From Aldehydirespirator sp965221605 (lineage in GTDB: Bacteria; Actinomycetota; Acidimicrobiia; Acidimicrobiales; Aldehydirespiratoraceae), in assembly GCA_965221605.1 (NCBI GenBank), contig CBDCSK010000016.1, forward strand, positions 558,001 to 622,000: DNA of 64,000 bases, in the 5' to 3' direction. The notes beneath the pieces are model-generated. The model saw only the letters and a program-made list of their open reading frames with translations, was not told where the DNA came from and searched no databases. The position numbers and the translations under genes were made by a program. Shown here piece by piece: positions 58,866-64,000 of this stretch. Numbering within the stretch: position 1 is the first letter of the stretch; every line of letters starts with the position of its first letter.

Positions 58866-60620
58866 GTGTTCTCTAAGGTTCTCGTAGCCAACCGGGGTGA
58901 GATCGCGGTCCGGGTGATCCGGGCCTGCCGGGAAATGGGCGTCGCCGTCGCGGCCGTCTACTCCGATGAGGACCGTGACGCGATGCATGTGCGGCTCGCC
59001 GACGAGGCCTACGCGCTGGGTGGCTCGGCCGCGGCCGAGAGCTACTTGCGAACCGACGCCCTCATCGCTGCGGTGGAGCGCAGCGGCGCCGACGCCGTGC
59101 ATCCCGGCTACGGATTCTTCAGCGAGAACGCCGACTTCGCCCGGACCGTGACCGGCCGCGGTGTCGTCTTCATCGGCCCGCCTCCCTCGGCCATCGAGGT
59201 CATGGGGGACAAGATCTCGGCGCGGGGCGCGGCCGTCCAGGCCGGGGTGGACCCGGTCCCGGGCACCGCCGAGCCGGTCGTCGACCCGGCCCAGGTCGAG
59301 GCCTTCGGCTCGGCCCACGGCTGGCCGGTGGCCGTCAAGGCCGCCTACGGCGGGGGCGGCCGGGGCATGAAAGTCGTGGCCACGGCCGCGGAGGCGGCCG
59401 CCGCGGTGGAGTCGGCCCAGCGGGAGGCTCTCGCCTATTTCGGGCGCGACGAGCTGTACATGGAGCGCTATTTCGACCGGGCCCGCCACGTCGAGGTGCA
59501 GGTCCTCGCCGACGCCCACGGGAACTGCGTGCATCTGGGGACCCGGGACTGCTCCGCCCAGCGCCGCCACCAGAAGCTCGTGGAGGAGGCGCCCGCGCCG
59601 GCCATCGATCCTGCCGTGCTGTCGGCGATGGGCGAAGCCGCGGTCGCGGTGGCCCGCGGCTGCGGGTACGTCAACGCGGGCACCGTCGAGTTCCTCTACG
59701 CCGACGGCGAGTTCTACTACCTGGAGATGAACACCAGGCTGCAGGTCGAGCATCCCGTCACCGAGATCGTGACGGGCATCGACCTCGTGGAGCAGCAGCT
59801 CCGGATCGCGGCCGGCGAGCCGATCGGTGTCGCCCAGGAGGACATCACGATGTCCGGCTGCTCCATCGAGGTGCGGGTCAACGCCGAGGATCCGGCCGGG
59901 GGCGCGTTCCTCCCCTGTCCGGGGCCGATCACCGGGCTGCGCCCCGCCCAGGGTCCCGGCGTCCGGTGGGACGGCGGCTACGAGGCCGGGGACACCGTCA
60001 GCCAGTACTACGACAACCTCATCGGCAAGCTCGTCGTCTGGGGCCGCGACCGCGGCATCGCCGTCGCCCGAGGCCTGCGAGCCCTGTCGGAGATGCAGGT
60101 CGACGGGGTGGCCACCACCATTCCGGCGGCCGAGGCCGTCCTCGCCCATCCGGACTTCGCGGCCGTGGCCCACTCGACGCGGTGGGTGGAGGAGCAGCTT
60201 GACCTGACCGCGGTGGGAGGCGGCCCGCCCGCCGCAGGAGCTGTCGTCGACGCCCGCGGGAGCGGCGTGCGCCACACCGTCGACGTGGAGGTCGGGGGCA
60301 AGCTCTTCAAGGTGGCCCTCTGGGCACCGGACGCGGCCGGCGGCGACAGCAGCCGGCCGGGCGCGGCGCGACGGCGCTCCCGGGGGCTGTCGGGCGTGGG
60401 CACGGGCGCGGCCGAGGTCACCGTAGGTATGCAGGGCACGATCGTGAAGCTTCTGGTGCAGGTGGGCGACGAGGTGGAGGCGGGCCAGCCGGTGGCCGTG
60501 CTCGAGGCGATGAAGATGGAGAACAACGTCGCGGCCGGCCGCTCCGGAACCGTCACCGAGATCCGGGTGCAGGTGGGGGACTCGGTGGGAGGCGGAGACA
60601 CCATCGCCGTAATCGGCTAG
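58866..60620 (+). CDS. accA3: Acyl-CoA carboxylase alpha subunit (biotin carboxylase + BCCP)
   Basis: 584 residues. The biotin carboxylase domain (1 to about 445) has KVLVANRGEIAVRVIRACRE, the ATP-grasp glycine loop AYGGGGRGMKVV, RDCSAQRRHQK and EMNTRLQVEHPVTE. The C-terminal biotinyl domain has EAMKMENN, with the biotinylated lysine. This architecture is that of the actinobacterial AccA3 subunit shared by acetyl- and propionyl-CoA carboxylases; the beta subunit is not in the window. GTG at 58866 gives the usual start. A short divergent gap with birA holds the promoters. Confidence 0.95.
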   Translation: MFSKVLVANRGEIAVRVIRACREMGVAVAAVYSDEDRDAMHVRLADEAYALGGSAAAESYLRTDALIAAVERSGADAVHPGYGFFSENADFARTVTGRGVVFIGPPPSAIEVMGDKISARGAAVQAGVDPVPGTAEPVVDPAQVEAFGSAHGWPVAVKAAYGGGGRGMKVVATAAEAAAAVESAQREALAYFGRDELYMERYFDRARHVEVQVLADAHGNCVHLGTRDCSAQRRHQKLVEEAPAPAIDPAVLSAMGEAAVAVARGCGYVNAGTVEFLYADGEFYYLEMNTRLQVEHPVTEIVTGIDLVEQQLRIAAGEPIGVAQEDITMSGCSIEVRVNAEDPAGGAFLPCPGPITGLRPAQGPGVRWDGGYEAGDTVSQYYDNLIGKLVVWGRDRGIAVARGLRALSEMQVDGVATTIPAAEAVLAHPDFAAVAHSTRWVEEQLDLTAVGGGPPAAGAVVDARGSGVRHTVDVEVGGKLFKVALWAPDAAGGDSSRPGAARRRSRGLSGVGTGAAEVTVGMQGTIVKLLVQVGDEVEAGQPVAVLEAMKMENNVAAGRSGTVTEIRVQVGDSVGGGDTIAVIG

Positions 60621-60632
60621 ATGGACGGCTGA

Positions 60633-62159
60633 ATGGACGCCGCCGGCCCTCGCCCACCGAGACGGCACACGGCGCTGTGGGCAGTGGCCGTCGCGGCGGC
60701 CGCGGCCGGGGCGGCGCTGAGATTCGTAGCGCCGTCACCGATGTGGCTGGACGAGGCGCTGTCGGTGAACATCGCCTCGCTGCCGATCAGCGACGCGGTG
60801 GAGGCGCTCCGGCACGACGGCCATCCCCTGCTGTACTACGTGCTGCTCGGCTTCTGGCTCGACGCCTTCGGCGACTCCGACCTCGCGGCCCGCTCCCTGT
60901 CGGGGCTCTTCTCGCTGGCCGCGGCCGCGGTGATCTGGGCCGCGGCCCGGCGGAGGCTGGGCGCCGGGGCGGCCCGTCACGCGGCCGTGCTCGCCCTCAC
61001 CTCGCCGTTCCTGGTCCGCTACGGCAGCGAGGCCCGCATGTACGCGCTGGCCGTCTTGCTGGCCGCGGCGGGCTGGCTGGCCACTGAGAGGGCCGTGGAG
61101 CGGCCAAACATGGCCCGCCTGGCCACCCTGGCGCTCGTGGTGGCGGCCGGGCTCCACACCCACTACTGGATGATCTGGCTGGCGGCGGCCGCCTCAGCGG
61201 TGCTGGCCGTTCGATGGCTGCGGGCGCCCGGCTCCCGGGAGGTGCTCACCCCGGTGCTGGCCGCCTACGCTTGCGGCTGGATCGGGTTCGCGGCATGGCT
61301 GCCGGTCCTGGTCGAGCAGGCGGTCCACACCGGAACCCCCTGGGCGAAGTGGGCCCGACCAGCCGAGGTGGCGGTGGAGACGATCGAGGCGCTGGGCGGC
61401 GGCACCCGCTTCGAGCCGGTGCTGCTGGGGGTGGCACTGGCCGGCGCCGCACTGCTGGGCGCCACCCTGGTCGGCACCAGTGCCGGCGGCGTGGAGTTGG
61501 GCTGGCCGGGCCGCCACCCGGGGGCTCCCCTGGTGGTGGTCACCGTGCTCACGCTGGGACTCGGCGGGACCATGGCCATGTTGTCGGGCGGAGCGTTCGA
61601 GGCCCGCTACACGGCAGTCGTCGTTCCGGTGCTATTGGCTCTCGCGGGCCGGGGCCTATCGGGATTGCCCCGGTGGCTGGCCCCGGCCGCTCTCGCCGCG
61701 GTCGCTGTCTTCGGCGTGGTCGTCGCGATCGACGAGGCCCGGCGCGACCGCAGCCAGGGCCAAGATGTGGCCGGCATCATCGACCGGGATGCGGGGACGG
61801 GCGACGTTGTGGTCGCCTGCCCGGACCAGCTCGCGCCCGCGGTGCTGCGCCATCTGGAGGGGTCTACGGCCGTACTCACCCATCCGCCGACGGACGACCC
61901 GCGCTTCGTCGACTGGTACGACTACCGCGACCGCATCGACCGGGCCTCACCCACCGCCACCGCCAGCGCCGCGCTCGACACCGCGGGAGCCGGCGGAGCG
62001 GTCTGGCTGGTGACCGCATCGGGCTACCGCGGCTTCGAGGGACGCTGCGAGACGATCGCGGCCGAATTGGGACGCACCCGCCCATCGGAGACGGTGCTGT
62101 TCGCACGGCCCGTCTACGAGCACATGCGCCTGTACCGGTATCCGGCCGGGGCGCCGTGA
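60633..62159 (+). CDS. GT-C family membrane glycosyltransferase
   Basis: 508 residues with about 10-11 membrane helices. The first extracytoplasmic loop after TM1 carries the acidic pair expected for GT-C enzymes (SPMWLDEALSVN), and HPLLYYVLLGFW follows, as in the ArnT/GT39-like group. The C-terminal about 140 residues are extracytoplasmic. It probably transfers a sugar from a polyprenyl-phosphate donor. The stop overlaps the next gene (GTGA). Confidence 0.85.
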   Translation: MDAAGPRPPRRHTALWAVAVAAAAAGAALRFVAPSPMWLDEALSVNIASLPISDAVEALRHDGHPLLYYVLLGFWLDAFGDSDLAARSLSGLFSLAAAAVIWAAARRRLGAGAARHAAVLALTSPFLVRYGSEARMYALAVLLAAAGWLATERAVERPNMARLATLALVVAAGLHTHYWMIWLAAAASAVLAVRWLRAPGSREVLTPVLAAYACGWIGFAAWLPVLVEQAVHTGTPWAKWARPAEVAVETIEALGGGTRFEPVLLGVALAGAALLGATLVGTSAGGVELGWPGRHPGAPLVVVTVLTLGLGGTMAMLSGGAFEARYTAVVVPVLLALAGRGLSGLPRWLAPAALAAVAVFGVVVAIDEARRDRSQGQDVAGIIDRDAGTGDVVVACPDQLAPAVLRHLEGSTAVLTHPPTDDPRFVDWYDYRDRIDRASPTATASAALDTAGAGGAVWLVTASGYRGFEGRCETIAAELGRTRPSETVLFARPVYEHMRLYRYPAGAP

Positions 62160-63241
62160 GCGGCTCACGCACGGCTCTGAGGGTGGCGCTGGCCGCCTGG
62201 GCGGAGGCTCGGCTGTACGTCGCGGCCGCCTACATCGTCACCACCGCGGTCGTCAACCGCCTCGAGCCGCCGCCCGACTTCACCCCGGTCTCCGACGGTC
62301 TGCTGGCGTGGGACGGGCGCTGGTACGAGGCGATCGCGATCGGCGGCTACGCCGACACCGCCGACCCGGCGCTGCGCTTCTTCCCGCTGTGGCCCCTTCT
62401 CGGTCGGGCAGCTTCCTGGCTTCCTGGCATCGGCGCCGGTGCGGCGCTGGTGGTCATGGCCAACGCAGCCGCGCTGGCAGCCGGCGTGCTGCTGCACCGG
62501 CTGGTGGTGTCCGAGACCGGCGACCAGCGCGTGGCGCGGCGGGCGGTGCGGCTGCTGGCGCTGGCCCCGCCGTCGTTCGTGCTGGTGTTCGCCTATTCCG
62601 AGGCCCTGTACCTGACCCTGGGGTTGTCGGTGTTCCTGCTGGCCCGCCGCGGCAGCTGGTGGACGGCCGCCGCCGCCGGGTACCTGGCCGGGCTGACCCG
62701 GCCCGTGGGTGCGCTGCTGGCGGTGCCGGCCGTGGCCATGGCCTGGCCGGAGCGACCTGAGCGACGGGTGGGCGCCCTCGCGGCCGTGGTCGCGCCGCTG
62801 GCCGGCGCGGCCACCTTCGGCCTCTGGGCACAGGGAGCGCTCGGCGACGCGTCGGCCCCGCTCGACCAGCAGCGGGAGTTGCGAGGCGACCTCGTCGAGC
62901 CCGTAAGCCGGCTCGTTCGAGGAGCCTGGCGTGGCGCGCACGGCGACACCGGCGAGCTGCTGCACTTCATGGCCGCGGTCGTGCTGATCGCCCTGGCCGT
63001 TGTGGCCGCCCGCAAGCTGAGCCGTCCCATGGCCCTCTATGCGGTCATCAGCCTTGTGCTGCTGCTGGCCGCTGAGAACCTGAACAGCCTCGAGCGGTAC
63101 GCGCTGAGCGCCTTCCCGCTGGTGATCGCGGCGGCGATGGTGAGCCGGCACCGCTGGCTGGACCGGTGGATCGTCGGAGCCGCGGGCGCAGGCCTGGTCT
63201 GCCTGACGACCCTCGCCTTCCACGGCGTCTACGTGCCTTGA
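62156..63241 (+). CDS. Membrane mannosyltransferase-like protein (PIG-V/GT-C type)
   Basis: 361 residues, about 8-9 membrane helices. The first outer loop DGLLAWDGRWYEAIAIGGY carries the W-D-x-x-W/Y pattern of PIG-V-type mannosyltransferases, followed by RFFPLWPLLGR and LTRPVGALL. GTG at 62156 overlaps the upstream stop. It is likely a partner of the preceding GT-C gene in exporting or extending a mannose-containing glycan. The substrate is unknown. Confidence 0.83.
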   Translation: MSGSRTALRVALAAWAEARLYVAAAYIVTTAVVNRLEPPPDFTPVSDGLLAWDGRWYEAIAIGGYADTADPALRFFPLWPLLGRAASWLPGIGAGAALVVMANAAALAAGVLLHRLVVSETGDQRVARRAVRLLALAPPSFVLVFAYSEALYLTLGLSVFLLARRGSWWTAAAAGYLAGLTRPVGALLAVPAVAMAWPERPERRVGALAAVVAPLAGAATFGLWAQGALGDASAPLDQQRELRGDLVEPVSRLVRGAWRGAHGDTGELLHFMAAVVLIALAVVAARKLSRPMALYAVISLVLLLAAENLNSLERYALSAFPLVIAAAMVSRHRWLDRWIVGAAGAGLVCLTTLAFHGVYVP

Positions 63242-63291
63242 GCCTTCCCCCGAAGCGCTGACTCAGAGGGGTCTCGTGCCACCTGCGTGCT

Positions 63292-63313
63292 GCGCTACTC
63301 GTACTCGTAGCGC
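63292..63313. promoter_or_regulatory. Small inverted repeat before the pyruvyl transferase gene
   Basis: Perfect 7-bp arms GCGCTAC (63292-63298) / GTAGCGC (63307-63313) with an 8-nt loop, in the 89-bp gap. It could be an operator or a weak terminator for the upstream gene. Confidence 0.35.
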
Positions 63314-63330
63314 TCGTAGACTGGCTGGCT

Positions 63331-64000
63331 GTGGCTCTGAGGATCGCCCTTGCCGGTTGGTACGGGTCGGACAACCTGGGAGATGAGATGATCCTGAGCT
63401 GCATGGCAGCCGCCCTGCGTGCCCGGGGGGTGGAGCCGGTGGCGGTGTCGATCGATCCCGAGCGGACGGCCGCCGTCCATGGCGTCGAGGCGGTGGCTCA
63501 TCGCTCGCCCCTTCCCAGCGCGGCCCTGCGCCGGTCGCTGGGCCGCGCCGACGCGATGGTCCTCTCGGGAGGCGTGGTGCAGTCGGAGACGTCGCCGTGG
63601 AACATGTGGTTCCATATGTCACGTCTTCGCGCCTACAGGCGGTCGGTCTCGGCGTCGTCCACTCACAGGCGAGCGCCTGCTGTGGTCGCGGCCATCGGCC
63701 TGGGCGCCGGGCACGTCCGGGGCGCCGGAGGCCGGCGCATGGCGGTCTCAGAGATGCGCCGGGCCTGTCACGTCGTGACGAGAGACGCCGCCTCGGCGCA
63801 GCGCCTGCGCGACTGGGGCGTGCCCGACGTGGCGATCGGCGCCGACCCGGTGCTCGCCGGAGACGCCGCGCTCGTTTCGAGCCGGGCGGCTGCGATCCGA
63901 CCGTCGCAGCCGCGCCCCCCGAGGCCGGCGGGCCCGACGGGCTCTCGCAGCGACTCCGAGGACACGATCGGCGTGATCCTGCGCCCCCCGAATCGCCGCG
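63331..64000 (+). CDS. Polysaccharide pyruvyl transferase (CsaB-like), 3' end outside window
   Basis: Open frame from GTG 63331 to the window end (about 223 residues, no stop). ALAGWYGSDNLGDEMIL, ADAMVLSGGVVQSETS, the VTRDAAS segment and GADPVLAG follow the CsaB/pyruvyl transferase pattern (GxxxxGDE, GG, TxRD and DP motifs). Such enzymes add ketal pyruvate to cell-surface glycans, often as an anchor for SLH-domain proteins. It fits the glycan genes upstream; the C-terminal half is missing. Confidence 0.82.
   Translation, partial: MALRIALAGWYGSDNLGDEMILSCMAAALRARGVEPVAVSIDPERTAAVHGVEAVAHRSPLPSAALRRSLGRADAMVLSGGVVQSETSPWNMWFHMSRLRAYRRSVSASSTHRRAPAVVAAIGLGAGHVRGAGGRRMAVSEMRRACHVVTRDAASAQRLRDWGVPDVAIGADPVLAGDAALVSSRAAAIRPSQPRPPRPAGPTGSRSDSEDTIGVILRPPNRR

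Overview
The window is 64 kb of a high-GC actinobacterial chromosome. GC is roughly 70 percent by eye, GTG starts are common, and many same-strand neighbours share a 4-bp GTGA or ATGA overlap. F420 biosynthesis (cofD, cofE) next to an F420-type LLM oxidoreductase, long-form HPF, AccA3-type biotin carboxylase and a DUF5719 protein indicate Actinomycetota, most likely Acidimicrobiia or a relative. The class is an inference; there is no rRNA or tRNA gene to confirm it.

Layout. 1-2.5 kb: the end of an acyl-CoA dehydrogenase, then a divergent Lrp regulator and alanine dehydrogenase. 2.5-6.1 kb: a leftward accessory block with a Toprim-like protein, an AAA ATPase and a frameshifted gene of unknown function. 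6.1-13.1 kb: leftward housekeeping genes comF-hpf-secA-prfB-ftsE-ftsX. 13.1-17.1 kb: two tandem-duplicated NAD epimerases, an SDR and an LLM oxidoreductase. 17.1-26.6 kb: a long leftward series, CPBP protease - membrane glycosyltransferase - GT2 - phosphomannomutase - Trm112-like - SIS - manA - ahcY. 26.7 kb: ftsH. 28.7-34 kb: a DUF5719 protein, a giant GT2 membrane protein and an isochorismatase-fold protein. 34.1-37.9 kb: rmd-gmd-cofD-cofE. 37.9-48.5 kb: a second accessory island with gene debris, a toxin-antitoxin pair, an AAA/wHTH ATPase with direct repeats, a DUF222-HNH nuclease, a type III-like restriction-modification pair preceded by a structured leader and a 28-codon ORF, and a DUF6338 membrane protein with a 42-aa proline-rich partner. 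48.6-58 kb: galE, a sugar nucleotidyltransferase, three GT4 enzymes, ugd and an LCP ligase. 58-64 kb: birA divergent from accA3, two GT-C type membrane enzymes and a partial polysaccharide pyruvyl transferase.

How the genes work together. ManA, phosphomannomutase and the nucleotidyltransferase would make GDP-mannose. Gmd and Rmd would convert it to GDP-D-rhamnose; GalE and Ugd would add UDP-galactose and UDP-glucuronate. The GT2, GT4 and GT-C enzymes, the LCP ligase and the pyruvyl transferase would assemble and attach an envelope glycan. From memory, the core gene order (secA-hpf-comF, ahcY, manA-SIS-pmm, cofD-cofE, nucleotidyltransferase, LCP, birA, accA3) parallels Mycobacterium tuberculosis Rv3240c to Rv3285, so the core is ancestral and the two defence-type blocks are insertions.

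Most interesting signals: (1) a nested inverted-repeat element that folds as a three-way junction, followed by a strong ribosome binding site and a leader ORF translationally coupled to the restriction gene; (2) short tandem duplications at several gene junctions (51 bp at gmd, 38 bp at cofE, 24/25 bp at birA), the gmd one creating an in-frame 15-residue decoy ORF; (3) a toxin-antitoxin segment flanked by 21-bp direct repeats and fragments of galE and HNH genes; (4) the AAA ATPase/Toprim pair with an uncharacterised, frameshifted partner.
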